From Microbispora sp. NBC_01189 (GTDB taxonomy: Bacteria > Actinomycetota > Actinomycetes > Streptosporangiales > Streptosporangiaceae): 64,000 bases of DNA. The stretch spans positions 627,501-691,500 of the forward strand of contig NZ_CP108581.1 in the NCBI RefSeq assembly GCF_036010665.1, read 5' to 3'. The translations under genes were made by a program, and so were the position numbers. This document shows, in pieces, positions 23,848 to 33,169 of this stretch. The notes below the pieces were generated by a model, which worked only from the letters and a program-made list of their open reading frames with translations, was not told the origin of the DNA and searched no databases. The number at the start of each line of letters is the position of its first letter. Positions within the stretch are counted from its first letter, which is position 1.

Positions 23848-25041
23848 TCAGCCGAGGTGCGCCGTGTCGTTGACCGTCCGTACGACGGAGGGACCGTCGG
23901 CGTAGTAGTCGATCGCCGACAGGCAGGCCAGATCGAGATGCATCCGGTAGAGGGCCTCGGGCGGCGCGCCCAGGGCGAAGCGGATCAGTGTCTTGATCGG
24001 GGTCACGTGGGAGACCACGACGACGCTGCGGCTCTCGTGGGCCTTCAGGATGCGTTCCCTCGCCTGCTCGACCCGCCGGGCGGTCGAGGCGAAACTCTCG
24101 CCGCCGGGCGGCGCGACGCCGGAATCGGCCAGCCAGGCGGCCAGCTCGCCGGGCCAGCGCCGCTGGATCTCCGCGAACGTGTACCCCTCCCACGCCCCGA
24201 AGTCGGTCTCGCGCAGGTCCTCGTCCACCAGCACCGCCGAACCCGTACGGGACGCCACGACCTCCGCCGTCTGCCGGGCGCGGGTGAGCGGAGAGGTGAC
24301 GATCACCTCGACCTGCCGCTGTCGGCGCGCCAGGCGCGCGGCGGCGGCCTCGGCCTGCGCGAGCCCGGTCGGGGTGAGCTCCGGGTCGCCGAGCCCGGAG
24401 AACCGCTTCTCGATCGAGAGCGGCGTCTGCCCGTGCCGGAGCAGCAGCAGCGACGTGGCGGTCCGGGTGCCCCCGGACATCCACCCGTGCCCGCCCCGGT
24501 CGTCGGCTCCGGCGACTCCGCCGGAGCCGGCCAGGCCGCCCGCGGCGTCTCCGCCGGGCCCCACACCGGGGCCGGTGGGGGGCGGAGACTGCGGGGCGGA
24601 GGCGGCCGGGCCCGGGCGCCAGGTCTCCCCCCGGGCGGCGGCGTCCATCGCCTCGTTGGCGAGGCGGTCGGCGTACGTGTTGCGCTCCCGGGGGATCCAC
24701 GTCCAGGTGACGCGGAGCCGCCGGGCCAGGGCCGCCGCCTCCAGGGCGAGCGGGCGCAGCCCCTCGTGCTTGACCTTCCAGCGCCCGGCCATCTGCTCGA
24801 TGACCAGCTTGGAATCCATCCGCACCTCGACCCGGGCGCCCTCAGCGCCGAGCGCGAGCAGCGACCCGAGCCCGGCGATCAACCCGCGGTATTCGGCCAC
24901 GTTGTTGGTCGTGGTGCCGATCGACTCGGCCGCCTCGGCGAGCACGTGCCCGGCCTCGTCCTTGACCACCGCGCCGTACCCGGCCGGGCCGGGGTTGCCC
25001 CGCGACCCGCCGTCGGCCTCGATGACGTACCCCCCTGTCAT
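23848..25041 (-). CDS. Bifunctional RNase H / acid phosphatase
   Basis: A 397-aa two-domain protein. The N-terminal type I RNase H domain (YVIEADGGSRGNPGPAGYGAV; DSKLVIEQM; RNTYADRLANEAM) carries the D-E-D-D acidic residues and would cleave RNA in RNA-DNA hybrids. A Gly/Pro-rich linker (about 145-190) leads to a histidine-phosphatase domain (LLLLRHGQTPLSIEKRFSG; ETDFGAWEGYTFAEI; VVVVSHVTPIK) with the catalytic RHG and SHVT histidines. The fusion is the mycobacterial Rv2228c type, in which the phosphatase part relates to CobC. The ATG at 25041 has GGGGG 8 nt upstream; a GTG at 25047 is also in frame. It lies upstream of rnpB on the same strand. Confidence 0.92.
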   Translation of the reverse strand: MTGGYVIEADGGSRGNPGPAGYGAVVKDEAGHVLAEAAESIGTTTNNVAEYRGLIAGLGSLLALGAEGARVEVRMDSKLVIEQMAGRWKVKHEGLRPLALEAAALARRLRVTWTWIPRERNTYADRLANEAMDAAARGETWRPGPAASAPQSPPPTGPGVGPGGDAAGGLAGSGGVAGADDRGGHGWMSGGTRTATSLLLLRHGQTPLSIEKRFSGLGDPELTPTGLAQAEAAAARLARRQRQVEVIVTSPLTRARQTAEVVASRTGSAVLVDEDLRETDFGAWEGYTFAEIQRRWPGELAAWLADSGVAPPGGESFASTARRVEQARERILKAHESRSVVVVSHVTPIKTLIRFALGAPPEALYRMHLDLACLSAIDYYADGPSVVRTVNDTAHLG

Positions 25042-25106
25042 CCGCACACCCCCGTCATCCGCACACCCCAGTCACCCGCACGCCCTCGTCGTTCACGCGT
25101 CCGGTG

Positions 25107-25847
25107 TCACAGCCCGGACTCGGCCGTACGGACGAGGATCCGGCGGCACTCCTCGCAGCGGACCACCTCGTCGTGGGCGGCGGCCCGGATGCGGTTGAGG
25201 TCGGCGATCGACAGGCTCGTACGGCAGCCGAGGCACCGGCCGCCTTGCAGCATGGCCGCGCCGACGCCGCTCTGCTCGCGCAGTTTCTCGTACAGGGCGA
25301 GCAGGTCGGCGGGGATGTCGGCGGAGACCGTGCCCCGGCGGCCGGTCAGCTCGCCGCCCTCCTTGTCGATCTCGGCGAAGGCCGCGTCGCGGCGCTCCTC
25401 GGCGGCCCGCAGCGTCCCGGTGACCTTGTCACGCTCGGACCTGAGCGACTCCACCTGGGCGTCCGCCGCCTCCCGGCGCTCCATGATCTCCAGCACGACC
25501 TCCTCCAGGTCCGACTGCCTGCGCCGCAGCGAGGTGATCTCGGACTGGAGGCTCGCCAGGTCCTTGGGCGAGGAGACCTGCCCGGAGTCGAGGCGCTTGG
25601 TGTCGCGGTCGACCCGGGCGCGTACGGCGTCGACGTCCGACTCGGCCTTGGTTTGGTCACGGGCGAGGTCGCCCGCCTCGGTCTCGGCGCCGATGACCTG
25701 CGTGGCGAGCCGCGCGAGCCTCTTGGACAGCTCGTCGATCTCGGCCAGGTCGGGCAGGGTGCGGCGGCGATGCCGCACCCGGTCGAGACTCGTGTCGAGC
25801 TCCGCGAGATCGAGCAGACGCTTCTGTGCTTCCGGTGCGGCCTTCAT
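25107..25847 (-). CDS. Coiled-coil protein with C4 zinc ribbon
   Basis: A 246-aa protein. A long helical coiled coil (about residues 1-185, rich in Glu/Arg/Leu heptads) ends in a zinc ribbon with CLGC and CEEC pairs. This is the CT398-like family found in nearly all actinobacteria beside the Nif3 and RNase H genes. The function is unknown. By analogy with related proteins it may recognise nucleic acid or help assemble secretion or flagellar parts in other phyla. GAGGG lies upstream of the ATG at 25847. It probably forms an operon with the Nif3 gene, 10 bp upstream, and the RNase H gene downstream. Confidence 0.88.
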   Translation of the reverse strand: MKAAPEAQKRLLDLAELDTSLDRVRHRRRTLPDLAEIDELSKRLARLATQVIGAETEAGDLARDQTKAESDVDAVRARVDRDTKRLDSGQVSSPKDLASLQSEITSLRRRQSDLEEVVLEIMERREAADAQVESLRSERDKVTGTLRAAEERRDAAFAEIDKEGGELTGRRGTVSADIPADLLALYEKLREQSGVGAAMLQGGRCLGCRTSLSIADLNRIRAAAHDEVVRCEECRRILVRTAESGL

Positions 25848-25857
25848 CCCAAATCCC

Positions 25858-26712
25858 TCAAGATGCTCGGGGGTCCAAGTCGGTGGTGGTCGCCGTCCAG
25901 GCGTCGGTGACGGCGCCCGAGACGCGCGCCTCAACAGTAGTGCCACCTGCCGCCAACACTGACGTCAGACGCTCGGCGGCGTCGGCGAGCCAGGGCCATT
26001 CGGTGGCCCAGTGTGAGGCGTCGACCAGCGCGGGCCCGCCCGCCTCCAGGTGCTCGCCGGCCGGGTGGTGCCGGAGATCGGCCGTGAGGTAGACGTCCAC
26101 CCCCGCCGCCCGGGCCGTGCCCAGGAGGGAGTCTCCGGCGCCGCCGCAGACGGCGACGGTCCGCACCGGGCGGTCCGGGTCGCCCGCGACGCGGAGCGGA
26201 GCCGCCGTACGCGGCAGTCCGGCGGCGGCCAGCGCGGCGAACTCCCGCAGCGGCATCGGGGCGGGCAGGTCCCCGATCCGGCCGAGCCCCCGGCGCGGGT
26301 CGTCCGCGGCGGGCCGGAGGGGCCGCAGGTCACCCGCGAGGCCGACGGCCCGCGCGAGCGCGTCGGAGACGCCGGGGTCGGCCACGTCGGCGTTGGTGTG
26401 CGCGGCGTACAGCGCGGCGCCGCCGCGGATGAGCCGGTGGACGACCCGGCCCTTGAAGGTGGTCGCGGCGACGCTCGTGGTGCCGCGCAGATAGAGCGGG
26501 TGGTGGGTGACGACGAGGTCGGCCCCCCAGGCGAGGGCCTCGTCGACGACGACCGCGACCGGGTCGACGGCGAAGAGGATCTTCCGTACGGGCTGCTCGG
26601 GGTCGCCGCAGACAAGGCCCACCGCGTCCCACGACTCGGCCCAGGAGGGGTCGTACAACGCGTCCAGGCGCGCGACGACCTCGGCGAGGGCGCAGGAGGA
26701 GATCGAATCCAC
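25858..26712 (-). CDS. Nif3-like dinuclear metal-centre protein
   Basis: A 284-aa NGG1p-interacting-factor-3 family protein. The metal-binding histidines are visible in LVVTHHPLY and, near the C-terminus, in DASHWATEW. AAHTNADVA is the usual middle motif. Members form hexamers with two metals per subunit and are often annotated as GTP cyclohydrolase I type 2 or metal-binding proteins, but the reaction is unsettled. The GTG start has TAGTGT (26719-26724 on plus) ending 6 nt upstream, suggesting a leaderless mRNA for this three-gene minus-strand unit. It is divergent from the dipeptidase gene. Confidence 0.9.
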   Translation of the reverse strand: MDSISSCALAEVVARLDALYDPSWAESWDAVGLVCGDPEQPVRKILFAVDPVAVVVDEALAWGADLVVTHHPLYLRGTTSVAATTFKGRVVHRLIRGGAALYAAHTNADVADPGVSDALARAVGLAGDLRPLRPAADDPRRGLGRIGDLPAPMPLREFAALAAAGLPRTAAPLRVAGDPDRPVRTVAVCGGAGDSLLGTARAAGVDVYLTADLRHHPAGEHLEAGGPALVDASHWATEWPWLADAAERLTSVLAAGGTTVEARVSGAVTDAWTATTTDLDPRAS

Positions 26713-26797
26713 CCGCGCACACTACCGCCTGGCCACGGGACGGCCCGGGAAAGGTAACGTCCCCTTCGAGGACCCGACTCAGGGAAGGACCCCCGCC

Positions 26798-27877
26798 GTG
26801 CCCGATGGTCAGCAGAGCCCGCACGACAGATTCGTGGTCGCCGACACGCACAACGACCTACTGATGGCCGTCTCCGCCAGACCCCCGGAGATCTGGTCCG
26901 CGTTCTTCCGCGACCGATGGCTGCCCCAGCTCGTCGAGGGCGGGGTCGACGTGCAGGTGCTGCCGGTGTTCGTGGACAGCTGGTTTCGCCCGGAGGGGGC
27001 GCTGCGCCAGACCCTGCGCATGATCGAGTGCGCCCACGTGCTGGCCGAGGGCAACCCGGACGCGGTCGCGCTGTGCCACGACGGGCAGCAGATCGACGAG
27101 GCCCTCGCCCTCGGCCGGATCGCCCTGGTCCTCGCCCTGGAGAGCATGCCCGGGATCGACGAGAGCGTGGAGCTGATCCCGACCCTGCACCGGCTCGGGG
27201 TCCGCGTCGCGTCGATCGCCCACTGGGGTCGTACGGCTCTCGCCGACGGCAGCGGCCAGGACGGCACCGGCTCCCGGCTCACCAGCCACGGGGTCCAGGC
27301 CCTCCGCGAGATGGAACGGCTCGGCATGCTCTTCGACATCTCGCATTTGGGCGCGACGGGGGTCGCGCACGTGCTGGAGATCGCGGCCCGGCCGGTCATC
27401 GCGACCCACTCCTCGGCCCGCGCCCTGCGCGACCACCACAGGAACCTCACCGACGAGCAGCTCAGGGGCGTCGCCGCCGGCGGCGGCGTGGTCTGCGTCA
27501 ACTTCCTGGCCGCCTTCCTCACCGAGGACGCCCGCTCGGCCACCGTCGACCACCTGGTGGACCACATCGAGCACGTCGCCTCCGTCGCCGGGATCGACCA
27601 CGTGGGCCTCGGCCCCGACTTCATGCGCGAGGTCAGCGAGGACCTCACCCCGCCGTGCTGCGAGGGCTTCGGCTACTCGGGGATCGACGCCGACGCGGCG
27701 ATCCCCGGCCTGGAGGGGCCGCGCGGGCTTCCGCTGGTGACCGACGCGCTGGTCAAGCGGGGATTCTCGGAGGAGGAGACCCAGAAGATCCTGGGCGCGA
27801 ACGTGATGCGCCTGTTCCGGGCCGAGCTGGGCCGGCCGGCGCCCGAAGGGGCGGGAGAGGGACAGCCCGCGCGGTGA
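26798..27877 (+). CDS. Membrane dipeptidase family (M19) peptidase
   Basis: A 359-aa metallo-dipeptidase. The metal site residues occur as in the family: ADTHNDLL (HxD) near the N-terminus, a glutamate in LVLALESMPG, and histidines in FDISHLG and VIATHSSARAL. The C-terminal IDHVGLGPDFM also fits. M19 enzymes cleave dipeptides, including ones with D-residues. No signal peptide is present, so it should be cytoplasmic. GGAAGGA lies 8 nt before the GTG. The gene overlaps the next peptidase by 4 nt (GTGA), so the two are co-translated and may share peptide substrates. Confidence 0.88.
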   Translation: MPDGQQSPHDRFVVADTHNDLLMAVSARPPEIWSAFFRDRWLPQLVEGGVDVQVLPVFVDSWFRPEGALRQTLRMIECAHVLAEGNPDAVALCHDGQQIDEALALGRIALVLALESMPGIDESVELIPTLHRLGVRVASIAHWGRTALADGSGQDGTGSRLTSHGVQALREMERLGMLFDISHLGATGVAHVLEIAARPVIATHSSARALRDHHRNLTDEQLRGVAAGGGVVCVNFLAAFLTEDARSATVDHLVDHIEHVASVAGIDHVGLGPDFMREVSEDLTPPCCEGFGYSGIDADAAIPGLEGPRGLPLVTDALVKRGFSEEETQKILGANVMRLFRAELGRPAPEGAGEGQPAR

Positions 27878-29094
27878 ACCTCGACGCGATGCTGGCCGAC
27901 CTCGAAGAGCTCGTGCTCTGCGAGTCGTACTCCAGCGACCACGAGGCGGTGGCGCGCAGCGCCCGGGTCGTGGCCGCGCTGGGCCGCAGGCTGCTCGGGG
28001 CGGACCCGGAGATCCTGGTGATCGACGGGGTGACGCACCTGCTCTGGTCGTTCGGCGCCCCGCGGGTGCTGCTGCTCGGCCACCACGACACCGTCTGGCC
28101 CGTCGGCACGCTGCGCGAGCACCCCTGGTCGGTCGCGGACGGCGTGGCGCGGGGGCCGGGGGTGTTCGACATGAAGGCCGGGCTCGTGCAGCTGTTCCAC
28201 GCGGCCGCCTCGATGCCGTCCCCCGACGGCCTGAGCGTGCTCGTCGTCGGCGACGAGGAGCTCGGCTCGCCGACCTCCCGCCCGCTGATCGAGTCGATCG
28301 CGGCGCGGTGCGCGGCCGCGTTCGTGCTGGAGGCCAGTGCGGACGGCGGCGCGCTCAAGACCGCGCGCAAGGGCATCTCGCGGTACGAGCTGATCGTGCA
28401 CGGCCGAGCCGCGCACGCCGGGCTCGAACCCGAGCTGGGCGCCAACGCCGCCGTGGAGCTGGCCCATCAGGTGCTGGCCGTCGCGGCGATCGGCGACCAG
28501 GTCGGGTCGTCGTCCAGGGCGGGGGCCACGTCGGTCACCCCGACCATGCTGGCCGCCGGGACGAGCACCAACACCGTGCCCGCGCGGGCCCGGGTCGCGG
28601 TCGACGTGCGGGTGCCCGACCAGGCCGCGCAGCGGCGGGTGGACGAGCTGATGCGCGCGCTCACCCCCCATACCCCGGGCGTACGCCTTGAGCTGCGCGG
28701 CGGGCCGAACCGCCCGCCCCTCGACCCCGCCGCCTCCGCCGGGCTCTTCGAGGTCGCCGTGCGGACCGCGCGTGAGCTGGGCATGGCGCCGCTGCGGGGA
28801 GTGACGGTCGGCGGCGGCTCGGACGGCAACTTCACCGCCGGAGCCGGCTGCCCCACGCTCGACGGCCTGGGCGCGGTCGGCGGCGGCGCGCACGCCCCAG
28901 GGGAGCACGTCGTGGTCGCCGAGATGCCGGTCCGCGCCCGCCTGGTGGCCGCGCTCACCGCGTACGTCCTGGCCGGCGGGACCGGTCGTCCGGAAGCCGG
29001 GGACACGGCGGACGGCGACCCCGGCGCGCCTCCCGGCCGCGTGGGAGCCGGCCATGTGGAGACCGGTCGTCCGGAAGCCGGGGGCAGCGCGTGA
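27874..29094 (+). CDS. M20-family metallopeptidase (glutamate carboxypeptidase-like)
   Basis: A 406-aa zinc peptidase related to carboxypeptidase G2/ArgE. Metal ligands are the His in LLLGHHDTVWPVG, the Asp in GVFDMKAG, the paired Glu in VVGDEELGSP and a C-terminal His in GGGAHAPGEH. The lid (dimerisation) domain lies between about 175 and 290 (RAAHAGLEPELGANAAVELA). The last 40 residues form a Gly/Pro-rich tail containing an in-frame duplication: a 22-bp repeat at 28981 and 29062. It overlaps the dipeptidase before it and the GNAT gene after it by 4 nt each. A substrate cannot be named. Confidence 0.87.
   Translation: MNLDAMLADLEELVLCESYSSDHEAVARSARVVAALGRRLLGADPEILVIDGVTHLLWSFGAPRVLLLGHHDTVWPVGTLREHPWSVADGVARGPGVFDMKAGLVQLFHAAASMPSPDGLSVLVVGDEELGSPTSRPLIESIAARCAAAFVLEASADGGALKTARKGISRYELIVHGRAAHAGLEPELGANAAVELAHQVLAVAAIGDQVGSSSRAGATSVTPTMLAAGTSTNTVPARARVAVDVRVPDQAAQRRVDELMRALTPHTPGVRLELRGGPNRPPLDPAASAGLFEVAVRTARELGMAPLRGVTVGGGSDGNFTAGAGCPTLDGLGAVGGGAHAPGEHVVVAEMPVRARLVAALTAYVLAGGTGRPEAGDTADGDPGAPPGRVGAGHVETGRPEAGGSA
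28981..29083 (+). repeat. 22-bp direct repeat pair in the M20 gene tail
   Basis: Identical 22-bp copies starting ACCGGTCGTCCGG lie at 28981-29002 and 29062-29083, 81 bp apart (27 codons). They encode a repeated TGRPEAG unit. The spacing keeps the frame, so recombination between them would remove 27 residues without a shift. Confidence 0.85.
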
Positions 29095-30026
29095 ACGCGG
29101 GCGGCGGGGAGACCGGCGGGCCGCGCCCGCCGCGCGGCGGGCGCGCCGCCGACGCCGGCCGCCGGGCGCGGGCCGCGGCGGCGCGCCGCGGCCTCCGCGT
29201 CGCGGAGCTGAGCACGAACGACGAGTTCGGCCGGGTGGTCCGGCTGTTCGACGGCATCTGGCATCCCGAGCCGTGGAACCCGCCGATCACCGCGGAGCTG
29301 ATGCGGGCGCTGTCGCACGCGGGCGGATACGTCGCGGGAGCGTTCGACGGACCCGATCTCGTGGGGGCGTGTGCCGGCTTCCTCGCCGCGCCCGCGGGAG
29401 AGGTGCTGCACTCGCACGTGACGGGCACCGTGTGGCCGGGCGCCGGATTCGCGCTCAAGCTGCACCAGCGCGCTTGGGCCCTGCGGCGCGGGCTGAGCCG
29501 GATCACCTGGACCTTCGATCCGCTGGTGCGGCGCAACGCCCATTTCAACCTGGCCAAGCTCGCCGCACGGCCGGAGGAGTACCTGCCCGACTTCTACGGC
29601 TCGATGGGCGACGCGCTGAACGCCGGGGACGAGTCCGACCGGCTCCTCGCGGTCTGGCGGCTCGGCGCCCCGGTGGTGGCGCGGGCCTGCGCCGGTGTGC
29701 CGTACCGGCCGGCGAGCGCGGACGGCGCGGGCGCCGCGCTGGCCGAGCGGGACGGGCGGCCCCGGGTACTGCGTACGGACGCCCCGGCGGTGCTCGTCGC
29801 CGTGCCCGCGGACATGGAGACGCTGCGCCGCCGCGACCCCGGGACGGCCGCGGCGTGGCGGCACGCCGTACGCGACGTGCTCGGCGGCCTGATGGCGGAG
29901 GGCGGCCGGGTGTCGGGCTTCGCCGACGGCTGCTACGTCGTCGAGCGACGGCCCGGCCGGGTGCGCGGACGCCGTCCGGCGGCGGCCGCGCCCGCCATAC
30001 ACCCGGCTACCTCCTCATCGGGCTAA
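29091..30026 (+). CDS. Predicted GNAT-superfamily acetyltransferase (COG3375-like)
   Basis: A 311-aa protein. After a 35-residue Arg/Gly-rich start it follows the COG3375 pattern: VVRLFDGIWH, GGYVAGAFDGPDLVGACAGFLA, LHSHVTGTVWPGAGFALKLHQRAWAL (acetyl-CoA site region), ITWTFDPLVRRNAHFNLAKL and YLPDFYG. The acceptor is unknown. The GTG overlaps the M20 stop (GTGA), making a tight three-gene unit of M19 peptidase, M20 peptidase and acetyltransferase. Its last four bases overlap the end of the convergent ThDP-enzyme gene. Confidence 0.8.
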   Translation: MNAGGGETGGPRPPRGGRAADAGRRARAAAARRGLRVAELSTNDEFGRVVRLFDGIWHPEPWNPPITAELMRALSHAGGYVAGAFDGPDLVGACAGFLAAPAGEVLHSHVTGTVWPGAGFALKLHQRAWALRRGLSRITWTFDPLVRRNAHFNLAKLAARPEEYLPDFYGSMGDALNAGDESDRLLAVWRLGAPVVARACAGVPYRPASADGAGAALAERDGRPRVLRTDAPAVLVAVPADMETLRRRDPGTAAAWRHAVRDVLGGLMAEGGRVSGFADGCYVVERRPGRVRGRRPAAAAPAIHPATSSSG

Positions 30027-31693
30027 TCTCCTTCCGGTACGGCGATCACCGTGGGCACCGGGGCGCGCAGGGCCTCGGTGACCGCCTCCTCCAGCTCACC
30101 GGGCGTCTTGACGGCGAGGCCCCGCGCGCCGAACGCGGCGGCGAGAGCGGGGAAGTCCGGCGCGTGCAGGTCCACGGCGACCGGCGTCATGCCGCGGGCG
30201 AGCATCTCCTGCCGGATCTCCCCGAAACCGCCGTTGAGGGACACCACGATCGGCAGGCTCAGCCGCAGCTCCACGGCCGTGGCCAGCTCCTGCAGGGTGA
30301 ACTGGAACGCCCCGTCGCCCGCCAGCGCCACCACCGGCAGGTCCGGGCGGCCGAGCTTCGCCCCGATGGCGGCCGGCAGCGCGAAGCCGAGGGTCCCGAA
30401 CCCGGTCGGGAACAGGAATCGGCCGGGCGGGTCCATCGGCATGCCGACGAGCGCGCCGTGGTAGACGAACATGGAGTTGTCCCCCACCACGACGGTCTCC
30501 GGCGGCATGGCGCGGCGCAGCGCCGCGAGCTGGCCGGACCACCGGCGGACCAGGTCCTGAAGCTCCGGCTCGTGGCCCACGCCCGGCTCCCGCTCCGGGC
30601 CCGGCGCGTCTCCCTGCCCATCGGCCCGCACGCCGGCCTGCCCGTCGAGCCGCACGTCGAGCCGCTCGGCCAGGCCGCGCATGGCGCGCTCGGCGTCCGC
30701 GACGATCGCCACGTCGGCGACGTGGTCACCGTGCATCTGCCCGGGGTCGATGTCGATCCGCACGAGGCGGCCGGTGAGAGCGAAGGGGTCCTCCCACAGG
30801 TCGGCCGGTCCCAGCTCGGTGCCGACGGCCAGCACGACGTCGCACCCGGCGAGCCAGCGGCGGACGGCCGCGAGGTGCAGCGTGGCGCCGAGCGCCAGCG
30901 GATGACTCTCCGGCACGGCGCCCTTGCCGTTGACCGTGGTGACGACCCGCGCGCCGAGCCGTTCCGCCAGGCGCATCGCCAGGCGGCCCACCGGCGGCTC
31001 GGCGGCGCCCGGCCGCTGGGCGCCGCCGCCCAGCACGAAACCCGGGCGGCGCGCCGAACGCAGCAGGCCGGCCGCCTCGTCCAGGGCCGGCGGATCGGGC
31101 TCGCGCGGCATGACCTGGTACGGCGGAACGATCTTGACGTGGCCCTCCAGGTCGAGCAGGTCGGCGGGGATCTCGACGTGGACCGGCCGGGGGCGTCCCT
31201 CGGCGAAGTGCCCGAAGGCGCGGGCGACGGCGGCGGGGATCTCCCGCACACTCGTCACACGGTGGCTCCAGTCGCACAGGGCGCCGATCGCCCGCGACTG
31301 GTCCCTGCTCTCGTGCAGGTAGCCGCGGCCGTCGCGGGGATGGCCGGTCGGGACGCCCGGGGAGACGAGCAGGATCGGGGACGAGTCGGAGTACGCCTGC
31401 CCGATCGCCGTCGCCGCGTTGACCACACCGGGACCGGTGGTGGTGACGACGACGCCGGGCCCGCCGGTCACCCTGGCGTACCCGTCGGCGGCGTATCCCG
31501 CGCCCTGCTCGTGCCGCGGCGTGACGCATCGCACGCCGGCGCGGGAGAGTTCCTGGTAGATCGCGAGGTTGTGGGTGCCCGGTATGCCGAAGATCGTGTC
31601 GATGCCGTGCGCCGTCAGCGTCCTGACCAGGGCACGGGCACCGGTGATCGCGGCGGGCGTCCCCTTGGAATGGATCGGGTCCTCGGTGGCCAC
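30023..31693 (-). CDS. Thiamine diphosphate-dependent enzyme, AruI/acetolactate synthase-like
   Basis: A 556-aa ThDP enzyme with the three usual domains: the N-terminal PYR domain (FGIPGTHNLAIY; PRHEQGAGYAADGYARVTG with the catalytic Glu), the central domain (LLGGGAQRPG region, about 200-340) and the C-terminal PP domain (ALAGDGAFQFTLQELATAVELRLSLPIVVSLNGG, the GDG-N metal motif). The order and the segment RGYLHESRDQSRAI resemble 5-guanidino-2-oxopentanoate decarboxylase (AruI) of the arginine transaminase pathway. Acetolactate synthase or another 2-oxoacid decarboxylase remains possible. No ilvN-like small subunit is next to it. The start is a GTG. The dehydrogenase upstream is 88 bp away on the same strand. 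Confidence 0.8.
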   Translation of the reverse strand: MATEDPIHSKGTPAAITGARALVRTLTAHGIDTIFGIPGTHNLAIYQELSRAGVRCVTPRHEQGAGYAADGYARVTGGPGVVVTTTGPGVVNAATAIGQAYSDSSPILLVSPGVPTGHPRDGRGYLHESRDQSRAIGALCDWSHRVTSVREIPAAVARAFGHFAEGRPRPVHVEIPADLLDLEGHVKIVPPYQVMPREPDPPALDEAAGLLRSARRPGFVLGGGAQRPGAAEPPVGRLAMRLAERLGARVVTTVNGKGAVPESHPLALGATLHLAAVRRWLAGCDVVLAVGTELGPADLWEDPFALTGRLVRIDIDPGQMHGDHVADVAIVADAERAMRGLAERLDVRLDGQAGVRADGQGDAPGPEREPGVGHEPELQDLVRRWSGQLAALRRAMPPETVVVGDNSMFVYHGALVGMPMDPPGRFLFPTGFGTLGFALPAAIGAKLGRPDLPVVALAGDGAFQFTLQELATAVELRLSLPIVVSLNGGFGEIRQEMLARGMTPVAVDLHAPDFPALAAAFGARGLAVKTPGELEEAVTEALRAPVPTVIAVPEGD

Positions 31694-31781
31694 GTCACTT
31701 CCCGGGGAGAGAAGGGGTTTACCTGGGTTTACTCTCTGGAGTTTCCCCCGTCGCGCACCGCGTACGCCCTTCGGGAGCGAA

Positions 31782-32891
31782 TTATGATGCCTGTCCGCAT
31801 GTCACCCGAGGCGCCGCCCTAAACTTATCGTGGCGTTTGCCTACCTCGTACCGATCTGTCCCATTTGTCAGGTAATTGTCGATGGACGCGACAGCCTGAG
31901 TGATCATACGGTTCATCGTCTCCTGGGTATGGGAGGCGATGTGGCCGGTTACGAGAAGGCGGTCGCCGAAATCCCGGCGCAATTTCGAGCCGATGCCGGA
32001 GTCAGGGTCGTAGAAGCCGTCGAACACCGCCATGCGCACCCGCTCCTCGCTCAGCCCGGCGTACAGGGCGTAGGGATCGACGATCGCCGGGCGCGCGGTG
32101 TTGACGATGACCGACCCCTGCGGCATCAGCGCGATCAGCGACGAACCGATCATCGACCTGGTCTCGTCGGTCTCCGGCACCATGACGACGAGGATGTCGC
32201 TCACCTCGGCCAGTTCGGACACCGACCCCCGATAGCAGAGGCGGCCGTTCCGTTTCCGCTCGAAATCCGCCCTCCGGGTGCGGCTGTGGTAGGTGACGGT
32301 CGCGCGGAAGCCGTCGCACAGGATCTCGGCGATGCGCTGGCCGTTCGCCCCCATCCCGAGGATGCCGACACGGCGTGCGCCCAGTTCGTGCGGCATGTCG
32401 CCGGGGCCCTCCCAGCCGGGGAGCGGCGGGCCCAGATGATGGGGGATCAGCCAGTTGGCGTTGATGATCTGACCCACCGTGAACACCGCGACCGCGTCCG
32501 TCGCCGCCCCCGGGGTGTTCGTGACGGCGATGTTCAGCTCGTCGGCCGTCGGCACGTCGACGAAGTTCTCGTAGCCCACCCCCACGAAGGCGACCACTTC
32601 CAGGGACGTCGCCTTGCGCAGCACGCCGCCGGTCGCCCTCTCCTCGCCTCCGTGAAGGTAGGCGCGCACGTGCTGCCTCAGGTGGTCGCCGAGCCTGGCC
32701 TCGTCCAGCGGGCCGGGCGGGTAAAGCACCTTCAGATTGTGCCGCTCCTCCAGCGGCGCCAGCAGCTTCGTGTCGATGCCGGCGCCGGTGACGAGGACCA
32801 TCCCGGCACTCTCCGGCGGCTTCACACCGTCCGCCCGTGACGTCGCGGCGTCGGCGAATGTTTCGGCCCCGACGGCCACTGGGTGGACCAT
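31782..32891 (-). CDS. D-2-hydroxyacid dehydrogenase family protein
   Basis: A 369-aa NAD-dependent oxidoreductase. The coenzyme domain has GVGYENFVDVPTA and ARRVGILGMGANGQRIAEIL (Rossmann). The catalytic residues appear as Arg in IVNTARPAIVD, Glu in VMVPETDETRS and His in TGHIASHTQE. Proteins of this type reduce 2-oxoacids such as glyoxylate or hydroxypyruvate. It is followed by the ThDP decarboxylase-like gene on the same strand, so the pair may handle a common 2-oxoacid, which is inference. GAGAG precedes the ATG. A GATAAT on the minus strand (plus 32971-32976) is a possible -10. Confidence 0.85.
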   Translation of the reverse strand: MVHPVAVGAETFADAATSRADGVKPPESAGMVLVTGAGIDTKLLAPLEERHNLKVLYPPGPLDEARLGDHLRQHVRAYLHGGEERATGGVLRKATSLEVVAFVGVGYENFVDVPTADELNIAVTNTPGAATDAVAVFTVGQIINANWLIPHHLGPPLPGWEGPGDMPHELGARRVGILGMGANGQRIAEILCDGFRATVTYHSRTRRADFERKRNGRLCYRGSVSELAEVSDILVVMVPETDETRSMIGSSLIALMPQGSVIVNTARPAIVDPYALYAGLSEERVRMAVFDGFYDPDSGIGSKLRRDFGDRLLVTGHIASHTQETMNRMITQAVASIDNYLTNGTDRYEVGKRHDKFRAAPRVTCGQAS

Positions 32892-33169
32892 TGCGCATCT
32901 CTCGATTCAGGACCCGCCTCTCACTGCGTTCCGTAGGCTCCGGAATCACTGCAGCCCAGCTGGAATGCCAATTATCGCGGGTGGTTGTAGCGACGAAGTG
33001 TGTGTTCGATGATATACAGAATATTGATAGCGATGCGCCAGGAACGGCTAACTCCTCGCAAGGAACTCCCCAGGTGGGCCGCGGGAACGGCAGTCTTCGG
33101 CCCCCCGTCAGGTATCCGCCTCTTATAGGCGAACCCGAGGCAAGCGAAGGCAGCGCAGAGAGGGCCCCT

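Noticed and set aside
23121-24700. Open frames across and next to rnpB
   Set aside because: The region folds as RNase P RNA, and the frames share no protein features.
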